Origin: an uncultured Clostridia bacterium
GTDB taxonomy: Bacteria > Bacillota > Clostridia > Lachnospirales > Anaerotignaceae
Direction: 5' to 3'
Assembly: GCA_910587735.1 (NCBI GenBank)
Contig: CAJUNT010000024.1
Coordinates: 1 to 34,977 of the forward strand
Length of the DNA: 34,977 nt
Position numbers and translations under genes: made by a program
Shown here: positions 7,020 to 13,610 of the stretch, in pieces
Layout of the letters: each line of letters starts with the position of its first letter
How positions within the stretch are numbered: the first letter of the stretch is position 1
The notes under the pieces: generated by a model
What the model was told of the DNA's origin: nothing
Seen by the model: only the letters and a program-made list of their open reading frames with translations
Database searches by the model: none

Positions 7020-7072
7020 TAGAATTGCTCCTTTACTTGTTAGATATACATCATAAAATCTTTAAGTTCTCG

Positions 7073-7363
7073 TTAGATTGTGAGAATTGGTTCTGTATTT
7101 TTTCCTTTGAAACAACAGCCACAATAAATCCAGTTAGAACCCTCTTCAGAGAAAGTTAAATACGTAGGTTGTAAGGTGTTTGTATCTGGGTCATAAATAT
7201 CTCTTTGTGGTTCTCCTACTTGTAAACATTTGCTATTTAGAAAGGTTGGCGATGAAGCATTGAGTAATTTATTTATGATTTCATCATCTATGCTATCTCC
7301 AACATTTGCAACTTTTGTGAGAAATCTGACTTTCTCCCAATCTTCTATTGTAACGTGTTTCAT
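7073..7363 (-). CDS. Hypothetical protein
   Basis: A 96-residue acidic protein starting MKHVTIEDWEKV after AAGGAAGGAGTAAAACA. It has a QRDIYDPDTNTLQPTYLTF segment and a CGCC pair near the C-terminus, which could bind a metal. Family unknown to me. It is the most upstream convincing gene of the minus-strand run, so a promoter for this unit should lie in about 7364-7440, where I see no clear -35/-10 pair. Confidence 0.65.
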   Translation of the reverse strand: MKHVTIEDWEKVRFLTKVANVGDSIDDEIINKLLNASSPTFLNSKCLQVGEPQRDIYDPDTNTLQPTYLTFSEEGSNWIYCGCCFKGKNTEPILTI

Positions 7364-7425
7364 TGTTTTACTCCTTCCTTGTAAAGATATTATGCAATAA
7401 GTGTGAAATATTTTAGAAATTTTAA

Positions 7426-7614
7426 TTAATGAAGTAATTTATTGAGGTCTTTGCTATTTGAACATGAAGTAATATAGAATGTTTCGTTAGGTATTAACTT
7501 TTGTAATCTTTGTAATGTTTTTACTTTATTTAACTCATTAGGAACGATGTATATCTTTTCATTGATGTGCTTGATTCTGACACTCCCATGCCTAAAGGAG
7601 TGGGCTTTTCGCAT
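7426..7614 (-). CDS. Doubtful small ORF (62 codons)
   Basis: A 62-codon open frame starting MRKAHSFRHGSV, with no Shine-Dalgarno sequence, whose start codon lies beside a GC-rich hairpin (7581-7602). Its composition is plausible for a protein (basic, ending KDLNKLLH), but no family is recognised. It may be a remnant of a longer gene or no gene at all. Confidence 0.25.
   Translation of the reverse strand: MRKAHSFRHGSVRIKHINEKIYIVPNELNKVKTLQRLQKLIPNETFYITSCSNSKDLNKLLH
7581..7602. other. GC-rich hairpin, possible IS200/IS605-type end
   Basis: CACTCC and GGAGTG pair around a 10-base loop. On the minus strand it sits within AAAGCCCACTCCTTTAGG, which resembles the CCCAC...CTTTAG...GTGGG hairpins at the ends of IS200/IS605 elements. 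No TnpA or TnpB coding remnant is visible beside it. It falls at the boundary between the minus-strand cargo and the AT-rich, gene-poor stretch. Confidence 0.3.
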
Positions 7615-7724
7615 TTAACTTGTAAGTGTTACTTGTAAGCTTGATTTTACTTGATAATATATATATTAAATGAAAATAAAGTAAATTAAGTAATAACTTT
7701 TCCGGTGTACAAGGGAATAATATT

Positions 7725-7760
7725 ATGAGTATAAATATGTATACAATAAGATATTTTTAA
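7725..7760 (+). CDS. Possible 11-residue leader peptide
   Basis: The frame MSINMYTIRYF is preceded by AAGGGAATAATATT and its stop codon lies two bases before a strong terminator hairpin (7763-7793). This layout is that of a leader peptide that controls transcription attenuation. The supposed target is the stalk-domain gene beginning about 25 bases beyond the hairpin. Chance is possible at this length. Nothing else was found in 7615-7724. Confidence 0.3.
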   Translation: MSINMYTIRYF

Positions 7761-7762
7761 TT

Positions 7763-7796
7763 AAGATAGCGAGTTAAAAAAACTCGCTATCTTTTA
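7763..7796 (+). terminator. Strong terminator/attenuator hairpin
   Basis: A perfect 13-bp stem (7763-7775 with 7781-7793) with an AAAAA loop, followed by TTAATAA. It is symmetric enough to act in both directions. It lies between the short leader ORF and the Shine-Dalgarno-like GGGAAGTGG of the next gene, so it either ends upstream transcription or attenuates the stalk-domain gene. Confidence 0.75.
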
Positions 7797-7854
7797 ATAA
7801 AATGGGAAGTGGATTTTATGAAAAAAAGTATTTTATTACTTTATAACAACATTA

Positions 7855-8775
7855 ATGAGTATTTCTATGAATTTTCACTGTTTTGCAAATAATTTAAATT
7901 TAGATGAACTTACTTTTGTTGGCAATTATGATGTTATAATGCAGCAAAGTGGAAATTGGGCAGCAAGAGGTGTTAATGGAGTATTCATGGAAGGAATGTT
8001 ATATGAAAAAGAAAACTGTATTATGCTTCCATTAAAAACAACTATTAATATAGAAAACCAAAATTATGAAGCAAAAAGAGAAGCAGCTTATAAAAAAGAA
8101 GAAACAACAGCAAAACTTACACTAGATAACAAAGAAATCACTTTTTTTGAAGGAAAAAGAGATGTGATTATAGATGGAAATAAAAAAAGACTTTATATGA
8201 CACCAGATATCAATGAAAATGATGTATTTGTTTCAGCAGAAGATTTGTATATATTATTGAATTTGTATACTCGTAGTCGGTCCCGTAAATTTCTTTGGGA
8301 AAAAGGTAGTAAACAAGTAGGATGGTATTTTATGGGAGATGATGGTGCTCATATTAGAGAAATAATAGAAGAAAATAAAACGGAATATCGCCTTTCTACA
8401 GAGTATGAAGGAACATTATTTGAAGGAAAAAAAGAAAAAAATATGCCTGCTTATGAAAAAAATGGACATTTTATGATAGGTTGGAAAGATGTTTCTTATT
8501 TTGTGAAACCTAAAATATTATTAGAATCTGTTTGGGAAAAAGAAACAAATAAGTTGTTTGTGAAAACATGGGATGGTTTTGCGCAAGATGCTGTATTTCA
8601 AAAAGACAGTAATGTTATGATATTAAATGGTGTTCCTGTAGAAATGGAAGAAAAAGCAGAAATTAAAAATGAACACTTATATATACCGCTTACAGCAATG
8701 TTTCAATTATTAAATATTCCAGAAGAAGATATTCATTGGATAGAAAAGGGAAAAAATGTATTTATATTATATTAA
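7855..8775 (+). CDS. Exported copper-amine-oxidase-N-like (stalk) domain protein
   Basis: A 306-codon frame for a protein with repeats of the PF07833 'copper amine oxidase N-terminal' or stalk type: LTLDNKEITF...YMTPDINENDVFVSAEDLYILLN in the first half and MILNGVPVEMEEKAEIKNEHLYIPLTAMFQLL...ENIHW-like at the C-terminus. Such domains occur in extracellular and cell-wall proteins of Clostridia. The natural start appears to be ATG at 7818 after GGGAAGTGG, but from it the frame stops after 24 codons. Removing one A from the run of seven As at 7821-7827 would give MKKVFYYFITTLMSISMNF joined to this frame, a typical signal peptide. So the gene is probably frameshifted or slippage-dependent, and its start as listed is uncertain. 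Confidence 0.62.
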   Translation: MSISMNFHCFANNLNLDELTFVGNYDVIMQQSGNWAARGVNGVFMEGMLYEKENCIMLPLKTTINIENQNYEAKREAAYKKEETTAKLTLDNKEITFFEGKRDVIIDGNKKRLYMTPDINENDVFVSAEDLYILLNLYTRSRSRKFLWEKGSKQVGWYFMGDDGAHIREIIEENKTEYRLSTEYEGTLFEGKKEKNMPAYEKNGHFMIGWKDVSYFVKPKILLESVWEKETNKLFVKTWDGFAQDAVFQKDSNVMILNGVPVEMEEKAEIKNEHLYIPLTAMFQLLNIPEEDIHWIEKGKNVFILY

Positions 8776-8783
8776 ATATATTT

Positions 8784-9456
8784 GAGAGTGTTATTAAATT
8801 GATGAATGAGGACATACTAATAGCAAAGGAGATGTTATTAGTATGGAATGTAAAAAATGTGGTGGAACAAAACATAGTAAAAATGGATTTATAAAGGGTC
8901 ATCAAAGATATAAATGTAAAAATTGTGGGTATCAGTTTGTTCCAACTTTACAAAAGGGGGTTGATAAACAAAATTAACTGTATGTTTATTGTATATTAAT
9001 GGATTATCCTTAAAAACGATTGCTCGCTTACTTCATACTTTAGTAATAAGTGTGCTAAGTTGGGTAAGAAAATTTGCACTAGAAAATTATGAAAAACCAC
9101 AACCTTCTTCAGAAACTGTAGTAATACAATTAGATGAAATGTGGCAATCATAATATCCAATATACTTAAAAAATTACTCCAAAGATTAAAAAAGTAGAAT
9201 ATAAGAATTTATATTACAGATTATTGGAAACCATATATAGAAATTATTCCCAAAAAACTATTGCTGCAAAATAAAAAGTATACACATTCTATCGAAAGAA
9301 ATAACTCTCGTCAAAGACATTGATTTACATAATTTAGAATAAAAACATATATTGTATCTTGCTCTTTAGAAATGGTAGATTTCACTATGGCTCTTTTTGC
9401 TAAGTTTCATTGTAATTCTTCTTTTTCCTTTCCTTCATTATTTACTTAACACTCTC
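8784..9456 (+). mobile_element. Decayed IS1-family insertion sequence
   Basis: About 670 bases bounded by inverted repeats: GAGAGTGTTA at 8784-8793 and its complement TAACACTCTC at 9447-9456, with weaker similarity further inward. Inside is a broken IS1-type transposase. I see no convincing target-site duplication. The right end abuts the 3' end of the LysR gene. Confidence 0.75.
8843..9449 (+). pseudogene. IS1-family transposase, frameshifted and eroded
   Basis: It opens with a 44-codon InsA-like frame (8843-8977), MECKKCGG...GHQRYKCKNCGYQF, a zinc ribbon, after AAAGGAG. A second frame then gives LYINGLSLKTIARLLH...VLSWVRKFALENYEKP...ETVVIQLDEMWQ, the helix-turn-helix and the first catalytic Asp region of InsB, ended by TAA. 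Middle codons are mostly lost, and the end KKYTHSIERNNSRQRH... then YIVSCSLEMVDFTMALFAKF is the IS1 C-terminal motif. At least one frameshift and several stops make it inactive. IS1 uses programmed frameshifting between insA and insB, but the additional damage rules out function. Confidence 0.85.
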
Positions 9457-9471
9457 TTATATAAATATAAT

Positions 9472-10347
9472 TCAATGAATTTTTTCTTTAATTTGTTCTA
9501 GCAATAACTTTGTAATTGGTGTGAAAATTTGATATTTTTTCCATATTACATACATTTTTGTTTTTAAGACAGGTTCTAACGGTCTAAAACAAAGCTCACT
9601 TTCAGAGCTAGTATCAGCAAGCTTATCAAAGGTAAGCATACAACACACTCCTTCTTTTACAAATACAGAACCATTATAAAAAAGATTAACAGAACCACAT
9701 ATATTAAGCATATCTATATCTTCTCCACACCAGCGAGGAATATCTGTCAGCAAAGATTGTGCCGAACATATCAAAGGAACATTGTATAAATCTTTTATAT
9801 GAATGACTTTTTTTTCAGAAAGAGGATTATCCTTTCTCATTAAAACACCCCATATATCTGCTTCTGGTATTTCAATATAATGATATTTTGATAAATCAGG
9901 AGGTTCTACAATAACAGCAAAGTCAAGTAAACCTTTGTTAAGTCGTTCTGTTACTTGTTCTGTATTTCCGCTTAAAATATGATATTGGAAAAGAGGATAT
10001 TTTTGTTTAAATTTTTTAATTTCTTTTGCGATATATTTTATTTGGTAGGACTCTGCACAACCAATTCTTACTTCTCCCCCTGTAATATCATCAAGTGTTT
10101 TAAATTCATTTGTGGTTTTATCGACCATATCAATAATATCTTCAGCTCTTTTACGAAGAAGCATACCTTCATCAGTAAGCCTCATATTATTGCTTCCTCT
10201 CCGAAAAAGTTTTTTGCCAAGCTCTGTTTCAAGTTCTTTCATTTGTTTGGAAAGTGTTGGCTGTGAAACATGAAGTATTTCAGCAGCTCTTGTCATATTT
10301 TCTTCTCTGGCAATTTCTAAAAAATATTTTAATACTCTTATTTCCAT
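9472..10347 (-). CDS. LysR-family transcriptional regulator
   Basis: 291 residues, the usual LysR size. The N-terminal winged HTH (residues 1-60) reads LKYFLEIAREENMTRAAEILHVSQPTLSKQMKELETELGKKLF; the rest is a periplasmic-binding-like effector domain. The start is MEIRV because TTTGGAGGTTATT precedes it. It is divergent from the small ORF, hydrolase and aldo/keto reductase genes and probably controls them; a perfect palindrome ATAACA-N5-TGTTAT lies in the intergenic region. The effector cannot be read from sequence. Confidence 0.93.
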   Translation of the reverse strand: MEIRVLKYFLEIAREENMTRAAEILHVSQPTLSKQMKELETELGKKLFRRGSNNMRLTDEGMLLRKRAEDIIDMVDKTTNEFKTLDDITGGEVRIGCAESYQIKYIAKEIKKFKQKYPLFQYHILSGNTEQVTERLNKGLLDFAVIVEPPDLSKYHYIEIPEADIWGVLMRKDNPLSEKKVIHIKDLYNVPLICSAQSLLTDIPRWCGEDIDMLNICGSVNLFYNGSVFVKEGVCCMLTFDKLADTSSESELCFRPLEPVLKTKMYVIWKKYQIFTPITKLLLEQIKEKIH

Positions 10348-10387
10348 AATAACCTCCAAAATTTATAAAACAATTCTGTAACTGAGT

Positions 10388-10404
10388 ATAACATTTTCTG
10401 TTAT
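10388..10404. promoter_or_regulatory. Candidate LysR operator palindrome
   Basis: ATAACATTTTCTGTTAT is a perfect 6-bp inverted repeat around 5 bases and fits the T-N11-A pattern of LysR boxes. It is 41 bases upstream of the LysR start and about 35 bases upstream of the -35 of the divergent promoter, a typical autoregulatory and activator position. Confidence 0.55.
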
Positions 10405-10440
10405 TTCTGTAAAGAATAATATACGATAAATAATAAGTAT

Positions 10441-10469
10441 TAGACATAGTAATATTTCTATACTATACT
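10441..10469 (+). promoter_or_regulatory. Candidate sigma-A promoter for small ORF/hydrolase genes
   Basis: TAGACA (10441-10446), a 17-base spacer and TATACT (10464-10469). Each hexamer is one base off consensus. It points toward the small ORF at 10491 and the hydrolase lipoprotein gene. Confidence 0.5.
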
Positions 10470-10490
10470 ACTATTAACGGAGGTGATGAT

Positions 10491-10721
10491 ACGGCAGAAG
10501 CAACAGATACTTATGGTATATTATATCAAAATTTAATAAATGCTGATTGTGACAACATAACCATTGAAAAATGTATGAAATTTGCTCAGGAGAGAAAAAA
10601 AGAGGAAATGTTATCGTTACTATTGCGACATAGAACAGTATTATTAAATATGCTTCACAAAAGACATGATAATATTGATTGCCTTGACTATTTGATTTAT
10701 AAAATAAAAAAAGAACAATAA
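10491..10721 (+). CDS. Small hypothetical protein with ACG in start position
   Basis: A 76-codon frame reading (M)AEATDTYGILYQNLINAD...LLLRHRTVLLNMLHKRHDNIDCLDYLIYKIKKEQ. An excellent Shine-Dalgarno sequence (GGAGGTGAT) lies at the right distance, but the codon where ATG is expected is ACG; no ATG, GTG or TTG start exists in frame near it. An ATG two bases away (in GGTGATG) is out of frame and soon stops. The protein would be small, helical and charged, perhaps a regulator; I recall similar small proteins next to LysR and oxidoreductase genes, but no named family. Either a silenced gene or one using the weak ACG start. It lies 44 bases before the hydrolase gene, probably in the same transcript. 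Confidence 0.5.
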   Translation, partial: TAEATDTYGILYQNLINADCDNITIEKCMKFAQERKKEEMLSLLLRHRTVLLNMLHKRHDNIDCLDYLIYKIKKEQ

Positions 10722-10765
10722 ATTGAATAAACACAGTAGAAGGGATTAAAACAGGAGGAAATATT

Positions 10766-11908
10766 GTGAAAAAACGAATTTTTTTAACTGTTGTTGCTGC
10801 TATGCTTGCTCTGTCTGCAATGGCATGCACTACACAAACGCAAGCAACAACACAACAATCAACAATAGAAAATGATACATCTAAATTGGAGGCGGTAGAT
10901 TTGATTAATTATGGAGAAATAAAAGAGACAACAATTCATACAGAAGAAATTGCACTTACAGAGGAATGGGATAAAGTTTTTCCACTTAGTGATGAAGTAA
11001 ATCATAGAAAAGTGACATTTACAAATCACTTTGGAATTACTTTAGCTGCCGACCTTTATGAACCAAAGCAATATATAGGAAAACTTCCTGCAATTGCTGT
11101 TTGTGGCCCATTTGGTGCAGTAAAAGAACAAAGTTCTGGATTATATGCACAAGAAATGGCAAAAAAAGGATTTTTAACAATCGCTTTTGACCCTTCTTTT
11201 ACAGGAGAAAGTGGTGGCTATCCAAGAGCATTTAACTCTCCTGATATCAATGTAGAAGATTATCAAGCAGCAATTGATTTTCTTTCTACACAAGAAAATG
11301 TTGACTCTGAAAAAATAGGAATTATTGGAATATGCGGTTGGGGAGGTATGGCAGTTCAGACGGCAGCACTAGATACCAGAATAAAGGCAACTGCTGCAAT
11401 TACTATGTATGATATGAGCCGTAATACAGCACTTGGTTATTTTGATGCTATTGACGAAAATGGAAGATATGAGGCACGTGTTGTATATAACAATCAAAGA
11501 ACAGAGGCATACAAAAACGGAACATATACTGCTGGTGGAGGTTTGCCTGAAGAGGCACCAGAAGATGCGCCTCAATATCTGAAAGATTATATTGATTATT
11601 ACAAAACAGAAAGAGGATATCACCCTCGTAGCGGTAATTCCAATGATGGCTGGACAGCTACTGCAAGTGGTTCTCTTATGAATATGCGTTTGTTTGAATA
11701 TGCTCCTGAAATCAGAAGTGCTGTTCTTTTGGTACATGGAGAAAATGCACATTCTTTAATGTATAGTCAAGATACTTATAAACTTTTAAAAGGAGATAAT
11801 AAGGAAATTATGATTATTCCTGGAGCTTCTCATACAGATTTATATGACCAAATGGATATTATTCCTTTTGATAAATTAGAAACATTTTTTAAAGATGCTT
11901 TTCAATAA
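10766..11908 (+). CDS. Alpha/beta hydrolase-fold lipoprotein lacking Ser nucleophile
   Basis: 380 residues starting with GTG after ACAGGAGGAAATATT. Residues 1-21 are a lipoprotein signal peptide ending LSAMAC (lipid-modified Cys21), so it should be anchored on the outer face of the membrane. The mature part is a dienelactone-hydrolase-like alpha/beta hydrolase: FDPSFTGESGG (141-151), IGICGWGGMAVQ (187-198) in the nucleophile-elbow position, and GASHTDLYD with the expected His near the C-terminus. At the elbow, Trp192 replaces the Ser expected by comparison with GICASGG homologues; Cys190 is nearby. I recall a subfamily with this GICGWGG motif in gut anaerobes; its substrate is unknown. It is followed by a hairpin and the aldo/keto reductase lipoprotein gene. 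Confidence 0.88.
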   Translation: MKKRIFLTVVAAMLALSAMACTTQTQATTQQSTIENDTSKLEAVDLINYGEIKETTIHTEEIALTEEWDKVFPLSDEVNHRKVTFTNHFGITLAADLYEPKQYIGKLPAIAVCGPFGAVKEQSSGLYAQEMAKKGFLTIAFDPSFTGESGGYPRAFNSPDINVEDYQAAIDFLSTQENVDSEKIGIIGICGWGGMAVQTAALDTRIKATAAITMYDMSRNTALGYFDAIDENGRYEARVVYNNQRTEAYKNGTYTAGGGLPEEAPEDAPQYLKDYIDYYKTERGYHPRSGNSNDGWTATASGSLMNMRLFEYAPEIRSAVLLVHGENAHSLMYSQDTYKLLKGDNKEIMIIPGASHTDLYDQMDIIPFDKLETFFKDAFQ

Positions 11909-11930
11909 AAAATATTAAAAAAATGCTTAT

Positions 11931-11987
11931 AGAAAAGAATATCTTGCCAAATTAAGTAGTATTGATAATTTGGTAAGATACTTTTCT
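11931..11987 (+). terminator. Long hairpin between hydrolase and reductase genes
   Basis: Left arm 11931-11954 pairs with right arm 11966-11987 over about 21 bp, with one G-U pair and one or two bulged bases, and an 11-base loop. It is followed by ATTTCTATATAG rather than a clean U-run, so it may be a partial terminator or an mRNA-stabilising hairpin that separates expression of the two lipoproteins. Confidence 0.6.
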
Positions 11988-12011
11988 ATTTCTATATAGA
12001 GGAGATATTAT

Positions 12012-12983
12012 ATGAAAAAAATAATTCATTTTATATTCGTTATTTTAACTGTATTCTTGTTGATTGCCTGCACACAAAAACCAAATCAAAATACAGATAA
12101 AACAGAAGAAGTTACAAAATTATTAAATACAGAAAAGTTATCAACGTTGGAGGGAAATGTAATGACAAATAGCTTTAACTTTGAAACAAAATCGGTTATG
12201 CTTAATAGTGGGTATGAAATGCCTATTTATGGTATTGGCACTTATAGCCTTACAGATGAAGTTTGTAAAGCTTCTGTCACAGAAGCTTTACATAGAGGTG
12301 TTCGTTTAATTGACACTGCTTATATGTATCATAATGAAGAGAGTGTTGGAGAAGCAATTAGAAACTCAGGTATTCCAAGAGAAGAAATTTTTGTTATTAC
12401 AAAACTCTATCCTAATCAATTTTCAAATCCAGAAGCTGCTATTGAAGAGGCATTACAAAAATTAGATATTGAATATATTGATATGATGTTACTTCATCAT
12501 CCAGGAAAAGATGATGTAAAAGCATACCTTTCTATAGAAAAAGCAGTTGCTGATGGAAAAATACGCTCCATTGGTTTATCAAACTGGTATATAAAAGAGC
12601 TACAGGAATTTTTGCCTCAAGTTAATATTACTCCCTCATTAGTACAAAATGAAATACACCCTTATTATCAAGAAAATGATGTTATTGCTTATATTCAAAG
12701 TCTTGGTATTGTAGTACAAGGGTGGTATCCACTTGGTGGTAGAGGTTATACATCAGAATTACTTAATAATAAAGTGATTTCTGAAATTGCTGAGGCACAT
12801 GGAAAATCATCTGCTCAAGTAATACTTCGTTGGAATTTACAAAAAGGTGTTGTAGTAATACCAGGCTCCAGTAATCCTGCTCATATTCAAGAAAATACAG
12901 AATTATTTGATTTTGAATTAACAGAAGAGGAAATGCAGAAAATCAATGCACTAGATAGAAACGAAAAACATGATTGGTATTGA
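12012..12983 (+). CDS. Aldo/keto reductase with lipoprotein signal
   Basis: 323 residues. The N-terminus MKKIIHFIFVILTVFLLIAC is a lipoprotein signal with Cys20. A linker of about 45 residues leads to a full aldo/keto reductase barrel: Asp101 and Tyr106 in IDTAYMYHNE, Lys131 in TKL, His162 in LLHHP complete the catalytic tetrad, with VIPGSSNPAHIQEN near the C-terminus as the NADP(H)-binding segment. A second Met (residue 51, VMTNSFNF) could start a cytoplasmic form, but GAGGAG lies before the first ATG and none is evident before Met51. A lipid-anchored NADPH enzyme outside the cytoplasm is unexpected. It probably belongs with the hydrolase gene under LysR control. Confidence 0.9.
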   Translation: MKKIIHFIFVILTVFLLIACTQKPNQNTDKTEEVTKLLNTEKLSTLEGNVMTNSFNFETKSVMLNSGYEMPIYGIGTYSLTDEVCKASVTEALHRGVRLIDTAYMYHNEESVGEAIRNSGIPREEIFVITKLYPNQFSNPEAAIEEALQKLDIEYIDMMLLHHPGKDDVKAYLSIEKAVADGKIRSIGLSNWYIKELQEFLPQVNITPSLVQNEIHPYYQENDVIAYIQSLGIVVQGWYPLGGRGYTSELLNNKVISEIAEAHGKSSAQVILRWNLQKGVVVIPGSSNPAHIQENTELFDFELTEEEMQKINALDRNEKHDWY

Positions 12984-13084
12984 AATAAAACGAAAGAAAG
13001 TAATTTTATAAAAGTTTTAGCAATCTAAAAAAGTAGGACAGAAGTGTAACAAAAAGGCATAAATTGAAATAAAATACAAAAATA

Positions 13085-13130
13085 AGAAGTGCCTAGAAGT
13101 ATTGAAAATACAATATTTTTTGGCACTTCT
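13085..13130. terminator. Bidirectional-looking terminator after reductase gene
   Basis: AGAAGTGCC (13085-13093) pairs perfectly with GGCACTTCT (13122-13130); an inner TATTG/CAATA pairing extends the structure. It is followed by ACAATTTATTTGTTTTTT. About 100 bases after the reductase stop. The surrounding 12984-13272 is AT-rich and holds nothing else I can support. Confidence 0.65.
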
Positions 13131-13272
13131 ACAATTTATTTGTTTTTTACAGTCTTTTTTACTATTAAAACAATCATATTACTACTTTATTTTATTACTA
13201 CAATTCTAAATAAATGAAATATATTTTTTACTAGTTTTAAAGAAACTATCTTTTTCATTTTGTTTCTTTATT

Positions 13273-13503
13273 TTATGATACAATATATGGTTTTAATTCT
13301 TCCATTAATTCTGGTGTAGCACAAGAAATATTTAATTGAACAGTATTTGACAAATTTAAACTAAATATTCCCATAATTGATTTTGCATCTACAACATATT
13401 TTCCGGAAATTAAATCAAAATCCCCATCATATTTTGAAACAATAGAAACAAACTTTTTAATATCATCAATAGAATTTAAATAAATTATAACTGTCTTCTC
13501 CAT
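13273..13503 (-). CDS. HPr-like protein without the phosphorylated His
   Basis: 76 residues with the HPr fold pattern: an N-terminal strand, then SGKYVVDAKSIMGIFSLNL corresponding to the HPr segment around regulatory Ser46, and a C-terminal helix. The GLHARPA active-site loop is replaced by SIDDIKKF and the protein contains no His, so it cannot carry phosphate from enzyme I. The Ser in AKSIMGI (residue 42) is kept, so an HPr kinase or Crh-like regulatory role is possible. It is next to but separate from the iol operon. GAGGTAATTATACT precedes the start. Confidence 0.75.
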   Translation of the reverse strand: MEKTVIIYLNSIDDIKKFVSIVSKYDGDFDLISGKYVVDAKSIMGIFSLNLSNTVQLNISCATPELMEELKPYIVS

Positions 13504-13538
13504 AGTATAATTACCTCACAATATTTTTATATTAGATA

Positions 13539-13573
13539 ATGGCATAAAACTGTAACAAAATGTTTTATGCCAT
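13539..13573 (-). terminator. Hairpin after the iol operon
   Basis: ATGGCATAAAAC (13539-13550) pairs perfectly with GTTTTATGCCAT (13562-13573) around 11 bases. It lies 37 bases past the last gene of the operon. The downstream U-content on the minus strand is modest, so termination strength is uncertain. Confidence 0.55.
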
Positions 13574-13610
13574 AAAAGAGTAGGAATTTTGGAACATTCA
13601 TTATGATATA

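Noticed and set aside
7426..7614. TnpB C-terminal remnant in the small ORF beside the hairpin
   Set aside because: No TnpB zinc-finger or RuvC-like motif is present in any frame.
1..7620. CRISPR array or tandem direct repeats
   Set aside because: The recurring short strings (TTAGAG, UUCG hairpins) are not regularly spaced and have no spacer structure.
8760..9475. Target-site duplication of the IS1-like element
   Set aside because: Both flanks are AT-rich with partial similarity (TAAATATA) but not in register with the repeat ends.
10474..10830. 118-codon minus-strand ORF opposite the small ACG ORF and the hydrolase start
   Set aside because: It overlaps the ribosome site, signal peptide and upstream ORF on the other strand, has no Shine-Dalgarno sequence, and its product is a low-complexity mirror of AT-rich DNA.
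11369..11752. 127-codon minus-strand ORF inside the hydrolase gene
   Set aside because: Shadow of the hydrolase coding sequence; Cys/Ile/Ser-rich composition and no ribosome site.
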